NCBI GenBank assembly: GCA_021779635.1
Contig: JAJYAH010000279.1
Location: 1 to 8,333, forward strand
Length of the DNA: 8,333 nt
Direction of reading: 5' to 3'
Source: Pseudomonadota bacterium
GTDB taxonomy: Bacteria; Pseudomonadota; Alphaproteobacteria; Rhizobiales; Xanthobacteraceae
Position numbers and translations under genes: made by a program. This document shows positions 1 through 5,609 of this stretch, in pieces (positions within the stretch are counted from its first letter, which is position 1; every line of letters begins with the position of its first letter). The notes beneath the pieces are model-generated. The model did not search any database. It worked only from the letters and a program-made list of their open reading frames with translations, and had not been told where the DNA came from.

Positions 1-6
1 GAAAGA

Positions 7-80
7 CCGGATTGCTTCATCGCGGAGCCCGTCATCGGACGGCGCTTCGCGCCGATCCGGTGGCTCCTCGCAAAGACGGA
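7..80. repeat. Partial dispersed intergenic palindromic repeat upstream of pcaH
   Basis: The stretch begins CCGGATTGCTTC and ends GCTCCTCGCAAAGACGG. These match the two ends of the right arm of the repeat at 1452-1487 (CTGGATTGCTTC ... GCTCCTCGCAATGACGG). The middle is different and holds a short GC hairpin, CGGCGC (40-45) with GCGCCG (49-54). I read it as a diverged or interrupted copy of the same dispersed repeat. It stops immediately before the pcaH ribosome binding site, so it lies in the pcaH leader. The window edge hides whatever lies further upstream. Confidence 0.5.
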
Positions 81-92
81 AGGGATTTATTC

Positions 93-794
93 ATGACATT
101 CGCCTATCCGATCGAGAGCAATGCGGTGCATCCGGTGCGATTGTCGCCGGCGTATCGCAGTACGCTGAAGCGGTCGCCGCAGAAGCCGCTGATCATCATG
201 CGCCACACGCTGTCGGAACTGACCGGGCCGGTCTACGGCCACGAAACGGTGCGCGAGAACGATCACGACCTCACCATCCAGCACGCCGGCGAGCCGCTGG
301 GCGAGCGCATCATCGTTCACGGCCATGTGCTGGATGAAGACGGCCGCCCGGTGCCGAACACGCTGCTCGAAATCTGGCAGGCCAATGCCTGCGGCCGTTA
401 CATCCATGTCGTCGATCAGCATCCGGCGCCGCTTGATCCGAATTTCACCGGCGCGGGCCGCGCACGATCCGATGCCGACGGCTATTACCGGTTCATCACG
501 GTCAAGCCCGGCGCCTATCCATGGGGCAACCACCACAACGCCTGGCGCCCGGCCCATATTCATTTTTCGGTGTTCGGCCACGCCTTCGTCTCAAGGCTGG
601 TGACGCAGATGTATTTCCCTGGCGATCCCCTGTTCGAATTCGATCCGATCTTCAATTCGGTGCCGGACGAGAAGGCGCGGATGCGGATGGTCTCGTCCTT
701 CGATATCGACAACACCCAGCCGGAGTGGGCGTTGTGCTACCGCTTCAACATTGTGCTGCGCGGGCGCAATGCCACGCCGATGGAGACAAAATAG
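93..794 (+). CDS. pcaH: Protocatechuate 3,4-dioxygenase, beta subunit
   Basis: This is the iron-carrying subunit of the intradiol dioxygenase that opens protocatechuate to beta-carboxy-cis,cis-muconate, the ring-cleavage step of the beta-ketoadipate pathway; it is cytoplasmic. At 233 aa it has the usual length. All four ferric ligands of the family are visible with the spacing of the Pseudomonas enzyme: Tyr103 (GRY), Tyr142 (AYPW), His155 and His157 (WRPAHIHF), with the conserved Arg152 beside them. The start ATG at 93 has AGGGA at 81-85, seven bases upstream. The frame stays open back to 12, but that part is repeat DNA with no family similarity. The TAG stop shares its last base region with the GTG of pcaG (792-796), so the two subunits are probably translationally coupled. 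A promoter cannot be placed because the upstream sequence is cut. Confidence 0.96.
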   Translation: MTFAYPIESNAVHPVRLSPAYRSTLKRSPQKPLIIMRHTLSELTGPVYGHETVRENDHDLTIQHAGEPLGERIIVHGHVLDEDGRPVPNTLLEIWQANACGRYIHVVDQHPAPLDPNFTGAGRARSDADGYYRFITVKPGAYPWGNHHNAWRPAHIHFSVFGHAFVSRLVTQMYFPGDPLFEFDPIFNSVPDEKARMRMVSSFDIDNTQPEWALCYRFNIVLRGRNATPMETK

Positions 795-1399
795 TGCAAG
801 GACCTGCCGAAAAAGGGATTACGCCGTCGCAGACCGTCGGTCCGTATTTCAAATACGGACTGACGCCGGGCGGCAAATACCAATGGAACGACGCCTTCAC
901 CAGCAACCTGGTCACCCCGGACACTTCGGGCGAGCGCATCAGGGTCGAAGGCCGGGTGCTCGACGGCGACGGGCAGCCGGTCGGCGATTGCATGCTGGAG
1001 ATCTGGCAGGCCGACGCGCAAGGCCGCTTCAGTGATCCGCGGGACAATCGCGCCTTGCCGAATTCGGCGTTCAAGGGTTTCGGCCGTTGCGGCACCGATC
1101 CGAACGGCGATTATGCGTTCGACACCATCAAGCCGGGGCAGGTGCCCGATCCCGACGGCAAGCTGCAGGCGCCGCATCTGTTGCTGGCGATTTTTGCGCG
1201 CGGCTTGCTGCTGCACAATTACACGCGGATCTATTTCGACGGCGAGGCGGCCAACGCCGCTGATCCGATCCTGGCGCTGGTGCCAGCCGACCGCCGCGCC
1301 ACCCTGATCGCGACGCGCAAGCCGGGCAATGGCAACGCCGTCTATGGTTTCGACGTCCGCCTGCAGGGCGACGACGAGACCGTTTTTTTCGATATTTGA
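794..1399 (+). CDS. pcaG: Protocatechuate 3,4-dioxygenase, alpha subunit
   Basis: This is the second subunit of protocatechuate 3,4-dioxygenase, which pairs with PcaH and helps shape the active site but carries no iron. The 201-aa length is typical. The family signature TPSQTVGPYFKYGL (residues 11-23) is present, followed by the dioxygenase beta-sandwich segments VEGRVLDGDGQPV (51-63) and LEIWQADAQGRF (68-79). Where PcaH has its Tyr and His ligands, this chain has GRF (Phe79) and QAPHLLLAIF, consistent with the non-catalytic chain. The GTG start at 794 overlaps the pcaH stop as TAGTG. GGAG at 782-785 is a suitable ribosome binding site inside the end of pcaH. An in-frame opening back to 521 is only the shadow of pcaH. 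The pcaHG pair is one transcription and translation unit. Confidence 0.95.
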   Translation: MQGPAEKGITPSQTVGPYFKYGLTPGGKYQWNDAFTSNLVTPDTSGERIRVEGRVLDGDGQPVGDCMLEIWQADAQGRFSDPRDNRALPNSAFKGFGRCGTDPNGDYAFDTIKPGQVPDPDGKLQAPHLLLAIFARGLLLHNYTRIYFDGEAANAADPILALVPADRRATLIATRKPGNGNAVYGFDVRLQGDDETVFFDI

Positions 1400-1407
1400 T
1401 GGTTATT

Positions 1408-1487
1408 CGTCACTGCGAGCGGAGCGAAGCAGTCTAGAAAACAAGTAAGGGCTGGATTGCTTCGTCGCTGCGCTCCTCGCAATGACG
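1408..1487. repeat. Dispersed imperfect palindromic repeat between convergent pcaG and emrB-like gene
   Basis: The left arm CGTCACTGCGAG-CGGAGCGAAGCAGTC (from 1408) and the right arm GATTGCTTCGTCGCTGCGCTCCTCGCAATGACG (1455-1486) form an imperfect inverted repeat; the left arm lacks a few bases. This is the well-known bacterial intergenic element whose chance translations give SLRGAQRRSNP-type peptides, and such a peptide is readable here on the minus strand. It occupies most of the 112-base gap between two convergent genes. As RNA it would fold into a long stem and could act as a bidirectional transcript end, but there is no following T-run. Confidence 0.75.
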
Positions 1488-1511
1488 GCAGAAGCTCCAG
1501 GCGATCAAACC

Positions 1512-3071
1512 CTACTCCATCACCGCATGATCCGGCGGCGCCGACTGACTGCGGAGTGCTGCCTTGGTGGAGCCGATCATGATCGCCAGCGGTATCGCGC
1601 ACAGCGTGAACAGCATCACCATCTGGTAATCCAGCGAGAAGGCGATGATCTGCGCCTGCAGGGCGACCATCACGTCGGCCAAAGCGCGCCCGCCGTCGCT
1701 GTTGAGGTCGATCAGGCTGCGCACATCCGGCATCTGCAGCGCGTGATTGAACGGGGTGATGTGCTCGGACAGCACCGCGTAGACACGGCGCCCGCCCTCG
1801 GTCAGTTGCGCGATGACGACGGAAATCCCGATCGAGCTTGCGACATTGCGCATCAGGGTCAGCATCGAGGTGCCGTCGGTGCGCAGATGGTTGGGCAGGG
1901 TCAGGAACGCCACCGTGCTGAGCGGTACGAACACCAGCCCGAATCCGAACCCCTGCACGATGCTCAGGGTCACGATCTCCGCACTGCTGGTCTGATCGGT
2001 CCAGCCGGTCATGTAGAACAGCGAAACGCAGGTGATGCTGAGGCCGCTGATGATCAGCGTGCGGGCCTCGATATATCGCATCATGCGTCCCACCAGCATC
2101 ATGGCGACAAAGGTGCCACAGCCGCGGCTCGCCAAGAGCAGGCCGGCGGAAATGATCGGGTAGCCGATGACGTTCTGCAAAAACGGTGACGACATCGCCA
2201 TGGTCGAGAACAGCACAAGCCCCATGACCGCCATGAAGACGCAGCCACCGACGAAATTCCTGTCCTTGAAGATCGCAAACTGGATGAACGGCTTTGAGGT
2301 CGTCAGCGAATGCGCAAAGAAATAATAGAAGCCGATGATCGAGACGATGATCTCGGCGATGATTTCATTTGATTCCAGCCAGCCAAGCTGCTCACCGCGG
2401 TCGAGCGCGACCTGCATGGCGCCGATGCCGACCGCAAGCGCCGCGAATCCGAACCAGTCGAAGCGCAGGTCGCGATTGGCGTTGGTCTCGTCCATGAAGA
2501 CCATCAAACCGAGCACGGTGAAGATTCCGAACGGCAGATTGACGAAGAATACCCAGTGCCAGGAATAGGTCTCGGTGAGCCAGGCGCCCAGCGACGGCCC
2601 CATGATCGGGCCCATCATCACGCCCATGCCCCAGATCGACATCGCCTTGGCGCGCTCGTGCAGCGCATAGGAGTCCAGCATCACCGCCTGCGACAGCGGC
2701 ACCAGCGCCGCGCCGAACACGCCCTGCAGCAGGCGGAACAGCACCATCTGGTTGATGTCCTGCGCCATTCCGCACAGCACCGAGGCGACCGTAAAGCCGC
2801 CCGAGCACAGGATGAAGATGCGCTTGCGGCCGAAGCGGTTGGCGATCCAGCCCACCGGCGCGGTCATGATCGCGGCGGCGACGATGTAGGAGGTCAGCAC
2901 CCAGTTGATCTGGTCCTGCGACGCCGAGAGGGACCCTTGCATATAGGGCAGCGCGACGTTGGCGATAGTGGTGTCCAGCGCCTGCATGATGGTCGCGGTC
3001 ATGGCGCAGATCGTCACCATGTTCCGGCGCAGGCCGGGAACGGCAACGGGCGCCGCGGCCATCGTGCTCAT
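1512..3071 (-). CDS. emrB: DHA2-family MFS drug:H+ antiporter (EmrB-like inner-membrane pump)
   Basis: This is a proton-driven exporter of the 14-TM DHA2 branch of the major facilitator superfamily, expected to work with the membrane-fusion protein encoded just upstream. At 519 aa it has normal length. Visible motifs are D1, LDTTIANVALP (32-42); motif A, GWIANRFGRKR (74-84); and motif C, GVMMGPIMGPSLG (150-162), followed by WHWVFFVNLPFG (171-182), a hallmark of EmrB relatives. The start at 3071 lies five bases after the emrA-like stop. AGGA (3084-3081) within that stop region is the ribosome binding site; a second ATG three codons in (3062) is possible. It is the last gene of the marR-emrA-emrB operon. 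The substrate cannot be deduced from sequence. The EmrB assignment is by family resemblance; true orthology with E. coli EmrB is not proven. Confidence 0.9.
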   Translation of the reverse strand: MSTMAAAPVAVPGLRRNMVTICAMTATIMQALDTTIANVALPYMQGSLSASQDQINWVLTSYIVAAAIMTAPVGWIANRFGRKRIFILCSGGFTVASVLCGMAQDINQMVLFRLLQGVFGAALVPLSQAVMLDSYALHERAKAMSIWGMGVMMGPIMGPSLGAWLTETYSWHWVFFVNLPFGIFTVLGLMVFMDETNANRDLRFDWFGFAALAVGIGAMQVALDRGEQLGWLESNEIIAEIIVSIIGFYYFFAHSLTTSKPFIQFAIFKDRNFVGGCVFMAVMGLVLFSTMAMSSPFLQNVIGYPIISAGLLLASRGCGTFVAMMLVGRMMRYIEARTLIISGLSITCVSLFYMTGWTDQTSSAEIVTLSIVQGFGFGLVFVPLSTVAFLTLPNHLRTDGTSMLTLMRNVASSIGISVVIAQLTEGGRRVYAVLSEHITPFNHALQMPDVRSLIDLNSDGGRALADVMVALQAQIIAFSLDYQMVMLFTLCAIPLAIMIGSTKAALRSQSAPPDHAVME

Positions 3072-3076
3072 AAGGG

Positions 3077-4237
3077 TTAGTCCTGGGTCGCCGCCGCCGG
3101 CTGCAAGCCGAGCAGGGCGGCGAGCGAACGGCGATGGCGGGTGTCGATGGTGGTATAGGCGCTCATGCCGGCCTTCAGCTTGCGGACGTATTTGTCATCG
3201 CTGTCGAAATAGATCCGCACCGGCACCCGCTGCACCACCTTGACGAAGTTGCCGGTGGCGTTCTGCGGCGGTAGGATCGCGAATTGCGCGCCGGTGCCGG
3301 GGCTGAGCGAACCGATGGTGCCCTTGAAGGCATGATCCGGGAATGCATCGACGTCGATATCGACCTGTTGTCCCTCCGCGACATGGGTGAAATCCGATTC
3401 CTTCAGGTTGGCATCGACCCAGGGCTTCGCAGTGTCGATGACGCTGAACACCGGTGCGCCGGCAATCACAAAACGGCCGAGTTGAATCTGATCGACCTGG
3501 GTGGCGATGCCGTCGATCGGCGCGCGCATCACGGTGTGATCGAGGTTGCGCTCGGCCTGGCCGAGCGCCGCCTTGGCCAGCGCATAGGGCGGAAACTCCT
3601 CAAGCGGCAGATCGGCATTGCCGAGCAGCTGGGTTTTCGCACTTGATGTCTGCTGCTGGACGAAGGCGAGCTGCGCTCGCGCGGTGACGAGGGCGGTCGA
3701 GGAATTGTCGAGGTCGAGCTGCGAGCCGAAAGTGCTCTTGACCAGCGTCGACTTGCGATCGACATCGCGCTGCTTCAGGTCGACACCCTGCTGCATGAGA
3801 TCGGCCATTTTGGAGAAAATCTGGATATTGGCCTTCAGATTGTCATAGGTGGTGCGGGCCTGGTCGAGCGTGGCCTTGGCCTGCTGCTCCGCCAGACGGA
3901 ACGGGATCGGGTCGATCTCGAACAGCACGTCGCCTTGCTTGACCTGCTGGCCTTCGCGAACCACGATCTTTTCGATCTTGCCGGAGATGTCGGGCGTGAT
4001 CAGGACCTTCTGGGCGCCGACATAGGCGTCGTCGGTCGTCACATAGCGGCCGCCTTCGAGATAGAACACGAGCCCGCCGATCAGCGCCACCAGCGGCAGC
4101 ACGATCAGCAAGAGCATGCGGCGGTAACGCCGCAGACCGGCCATCAACCGGCGGCGCGGCTGCCTCGCAACCGGGCTCGGCGGGCTCGACGGGGTGATCT
4201 TCTGCTCGGGCGGAAATTTGAGGACCGGTTCAGCCAT
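3077..4237 (-). CDS. emrA: HlyD-family membrane fusion protein (EmrA-like periplasmic adaptor)
   Basis: This is the periplasmic adaptor that links an inner-membrane MFS pump to an outer-membrane channel. Of 386 aa, residues 1-40 are a basic cytoplasmic tail (RRRLMAGLRRYRR), 41-60 a single membrane anchor, and 67-73 the conserved TTDDAYV. The lipoyl half-motif follows (GKIEKIVVREGQQVKQGDVLFEI split around 86-108), then a long alpha-hairpin with coiled-coil character (about 115-235). The second lipoyl half is LDHTVMRAPIDGIA (232-245), and ATGNFVKVVQRVPVRI (327-342) is near-diagnostic of EmrA relatives. An ideal AAGGAG (4250-4245) stands seven bases before the ATG. The gene overlaps the end of marR by eight bases, which suggests coupled translation. 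No outer-membrane TolC-like partner is encoded in the window. Confidence 0.92.
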   Translation of the reverse strand: MAEPVLKFPPEQKITPSSPPSPVARQPRRRLMAGLRRYRRMLLLIVLPLVALIGGLVFYLEGGRYVTTDDAYVGAQKVLITPDISGKIEKIVVREGQQVKQGDVLFEIDPIPFRLAEQQAKATLDQARTTYDNLKANIQIFSKMADLMQQGVDLKQRDVDRKSTLVKSTFGSQLDLDNSSTALVTARAQLAFVQQQTSSAKTQLLGNADLPLEEFPPYALAKAALGQAERNLDHTVMRAPIDGIATQVDQIQLGRFVIAGAPVFSVIDTAKPWVDANLKESDFTHVAEGQQVDIDVDAFPDHAFKGTIGSLSPGTGAQFAILPPQNATGNFVKVVQRVPVRIYFDSDDKYVRKLKAGMSAYTTIDTRHRRSLAALLGLQPAAATQD

Positions 4238-4709
4238 AACGCTGCTCCTTCTTCGGAGGTTCGCCGGCCGGATTCTGAATGGCGTTGCGCACGTTCTCCT
4301 TGATCGCTTCCAGCTGGGTGAGGAGGCGGTGGGCGTCCGCCGGATTGATGCCTTCGAGCGCGGTTGCCGTCAGTTCGGAGCGCAGCCCGCTCAACTTGCC
4401 GAGTAACGGGCGCGCCGCCTTGCGCAGATAAAGCCGGTTGACGCGGCGGTCGGTCTCGTCGCCGCGGCGCTCGATCCAGCCATTGTCGCACAGCCGGTCG
4501 ATCAGCCGGGTCAGCGTGATCGGCTGCATTTCCATCTGTTCGGCGAGTTCCGACTGCTTCAGGCCCTCGGTGCGCTCGACCTTGGCCAGCACCGCCCATT
4601 GCGCCCGGGTGATGCCGTAGCGCGCGGCCTGCTTGTCGGCATAGGCGCGCATCATCCGCTGCACTTCGCCAAGGGTAAACAGGAAGTTCATATCCACCGA
4701 ACCGCGCAT
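4230..4709 (-). CDS. MarR-family transcriptional regulator of the efflux operon
   Basis: This is a dimeric winged-helix regulator, probably a ligand-responsive repressor of the pump genes behind it. In the 159-aa form chosen here, the DNA-binding core spans about 35-100: QWAVLAKVERTEGLKQSELAEQM, then the recognition helix ITLTRLIDRLCDNGWIE (64-80) and the wing RGDETDRRVNRLYLR (82-96, with the family's D-x-R-R). Helices at both ends would form the dimer interface. Three starts are possible: TTG 4730, ATG 4724 and ATG 4709. I prefer 4709 because GGAG (4722-4719) sits nine bases before it, while the upstream two have no ribosome binding site and fall almost on the predicted transcription start. 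The stop overlaps emrA. First place in the operon and a palindrome over its promoter both suggest autoregulation. The effector molecule is unknown. Confidence 0.9.
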   Translation of the reverse strand: MRGSVDMNFLFTLGEVQRMMRAYADKQAARYGITRAQWAVLAKVERTEGLKQSELAEQMEMQPITLTRLIDRLCDNGWIERRGDETDRRVNRLYLRKAARPLLGKLSGLRSELTATALEGINPADAHRLLTQLEAIKENVRNAIQNPAGEPPKKEQRYG

Positions 4710-4721
4710 TCGCGTCGTCTC

Positions 4722-4753
4722 CATGAGCAACCGATATAATAAGCTTGCTCATG
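4722..4753. promoter_or_regulatory. Candidate MarR operator: perfect 9-bp inverted repeat
   Basis: CATGAGCAA (4722-4730) and TTGCTCATG (4745-4753) are perfect inverted arms around a 14-base AT-rich spacer (4731-4744). The arms lie roughly two helical turns apart, which fits a dimeric winged-helix protein reading two major grooves on one face. The repeat covers the predicted -10 box and spacer of the marR promoter, the position expected for autorepression. The symmetry is seen directly; the binding protein is inferred from position. Confidence 0.6.
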
Positions 4754-4763
4754 AATTTGTAAA
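4736..4763 (-). promoter_or_regulatory. Predicted sigma70-type promoter of marR-emrA-emrB
   Basis: On the minus strand TTTACA (4763-4758) and TATTAT (4741-4736) are separated by 16 bases, close to the TTGACA/TATAAT consensus. Transcription would start near 4729-4727, leaving a leader of about 20 bases before the ATG at 4709 and placing its GGAG correctly. This also argues against the starts at 4724 and 4730. On the opposite strand, the overlapping bases 4735-4740 read a perfect TATAAT, but no good -35 box lies 16-18 bases upstream of it. Confidence 0.5.
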
Positions 4764-4850
4764 CGAAAGGCTGCCCCGCCGGCAGCACATGGCTCGATCC
4801 GCGGCATTGCCACGAATCCGGCGGCGCGGGGTTTGGGATTGGTGAACGAA

Positions 4851-5357
4851 ATGCTACATATTGCCGGAATGACAGCGACCAAACCCGCGTTTCCCGCGCC
4901 CGACCATGATCACGACCGCTGCGCTGCGGACGCGATTCGTCACGCCGAGCGGGTCTGCGAGCGGCGGGCGCAGCGATTCACGCCGATCAGGCGTCAGGTG
5001 TTGCAGGCGCTGTTGTCGAGCCACCGTCCGCTCGGCGCCTATGAAGTGATCGACGAACTCGCCAAGGCGATGCCGCGGCCGGCGCCGATCACGGTCTATC
5101 GCGCGCTCGATTTCCTGATGGAGAACGGCCTCGTTCATCGCATCGAGAGCCGCAACGCGTATCTCGCCTGCGCGCACGACCATGACGCGGCGGCGATGGT
5201 GGCGTTTCTGATCTGCGAGCGCTGCGGTTCGGTCGGTGAGATTCCGGCCGCACCGGTGGCGCAAAGCCTCGGCGCGGCGGCGCGTGCCACCGGCTTTGTG
5301 CCGAAATTGTCGGTGGTCGAAATCACCGGCACCTGCGCGCATTGCCAGCGCGCCTGA
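4851..5357 (+). CDS. zur: Zinc uptake regulator Zur (Fur family)
   Basis: This is a zinc-sensing dimeric repressor that shuts down zinc import genes when zinc is plentiful. The 168 aa comprise a winged helix (about 40-100) ending TVYRALDFLMENGLVHRIES (81-100), which matches Zur more closely than Fur, and a dimer/metal domain. Two CxxC pairs, Cys122/Cys125 (ICERCG) and Cys162/Cys165 (CAHC), form the structural zinc site. The sensory-site ligands His96, Cys107 and Glu130 align with His77, Cys88 and Glu111 of E. coli Zur. The remaining E. coli ligand, His96, falls on Ala115 here; nearby His109 or His111 may substitute. The start ATG 4851 has GGTGA (4841-4845) five bases before it; ATG 4869 (162 aa) is an alternative without a usable binding site. 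Zinc transporter genes are not in the window, so its targets lie elsewhere. Confidence 0.92.
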   Translation: MLHIAGMTATKPAFPAPDHDHDRCAADAIRHAERVCERRAQRFTPIRRQVLQALLSSHRPLGAYEVIDELAKAMPRPAPITVYRALDFLMENGLVHRIESRNAYLACAHDHDAAAMVAFLICERCGSVGEIPAAPVAQSLGAAARATGFVPKLSVVEITGTCAHCQRA

Positions 5358-5365
5358 AGTTTTTC

Positions 5366-5415
5366 GGGCATGACCCATTGCGAAAAACGCAAGGCCGCTT
5401 TTCGGGATCGTGCCC
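5366..5415. repeat. Intergenic palindrome after zur, possible weak terminator
   Basis: An inner stem CC-(A)-TTGCG (5375-5382) pairs with CGCAAGG (5388-5394) around an AAAAA loop. Outer arms GGGCA (5366-5370) and TGCCC (5411-5415) can enclose it. A short TTTT (5399-5402) follows the inner stem by a few bases. The position just after the zur stop fits a transcript end, but the T-run is weak and not adjacent. The form also resembles dispersed repeats common in this bacterial group. Confidence 0.4.
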
Positions 5416-5430
5416 CAACACGGCGGCGAG

Positions 5431-5508
5431 CTAGTGCCGCCGATTTGAAGTTCCTGCAGCAGTTGCTGTAAGGTCCTCCAGGAACTTCAAATCGATAAGC
5501 GGCACTGG
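5431..5508. repeat. Large palindromic element A (long hairpin)
   Basis: CGATTTGAAGTTCCTG (5441-5456) and CAGGAACTTCAAATCG (5479-5494) are perfect 16-bp inverted arms around a 22-base loop. The loop holds a smaller CAGC-AGTT-GCTG hairpin. Outside them CTAGTGCCGC (5431-5440) pairs with GCGGCACTGG (5499-5508) with one T-G mismatch and a four-base bulge (ATAA). No open frame is supported in it. It is related to element B directly downstream. Confidence 0.8.
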
Positions 5509-5521
5509 AATGATGAAGTTA

Positions 5522-5597
5522 CCAGTGCCCCTTTGCTTCCGAAGTTCGTGTCAGAGGTTGCCGGGATGTATCACGAACTTCGGAAACGGGGCGCTAG
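5522..5597. repeat. Large palindromic element B (long hairpin), related to A, ends just before the DMT gene
   Basis: TTCCGAAGTTCGTG (5537-5550) and CACGAACTTCGGAA (5572-5585) are perfect 14-bp inverted arms around a 21-base loop. Outer arms CCAGTGCCCC (5522-5531) and GGGGCGCTAG (5588-5597) pair with two imperfections. Elements A and B share the layout outer (C/T)AGTGCC, then an inner arm containing GAAGTTC, so they belong to one family. B ends a few bases before the ribosome binding site of the DMT gene, so it would sit in that gene's 5' leader. Confidence 0.8.
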
Positions 5598-5609
5598 CGA
5601 TGAGGGGAA

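Noticed and set aside
12..92. In-frame upstream extension of pcaH by 27 residues
   Set aside because: The extension translates repeat DNA, has no resemblance to PcaH, and ATG 93 has its own good ribosome binding site.
1342..1602. Minus-strand frame of 86 codons with an SLRGAQRRSNP-type peptide
   Set aside because: The peptide is the well-known chance translation of the dispersed repeat at 1408-1487, and the frame overlaps the ends of pcaG and the emrB-like gene.
1482..2189. Long + strand frame opposite the emrB-like gene
   Set aside because: It is antisense to a gene with clear MFS motifs, reads as a low-complexity Q/H/R-rich product, and is typical of GC-rich shadow frames. Similar frames opposite emrA, zur, the DMT gene and the sulfurtransferase were dropped for the same reason.
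4770..4786. GCTGCC-CCGCC-GGCAGC hairpin between marR and zur as a terminator
   Set aside because: It is a short stem in a divergent promoter region without a T-run; chance is likely in GC-rich DNA.
4846..4868. GAAATGCTACATATTGCC as a Zur box for autoregulation
   Set aside because: Only the left half resembles the alphaproteobacterial Zur palindrome; the symmetry is too poor and it overlaps the chosen start codon.
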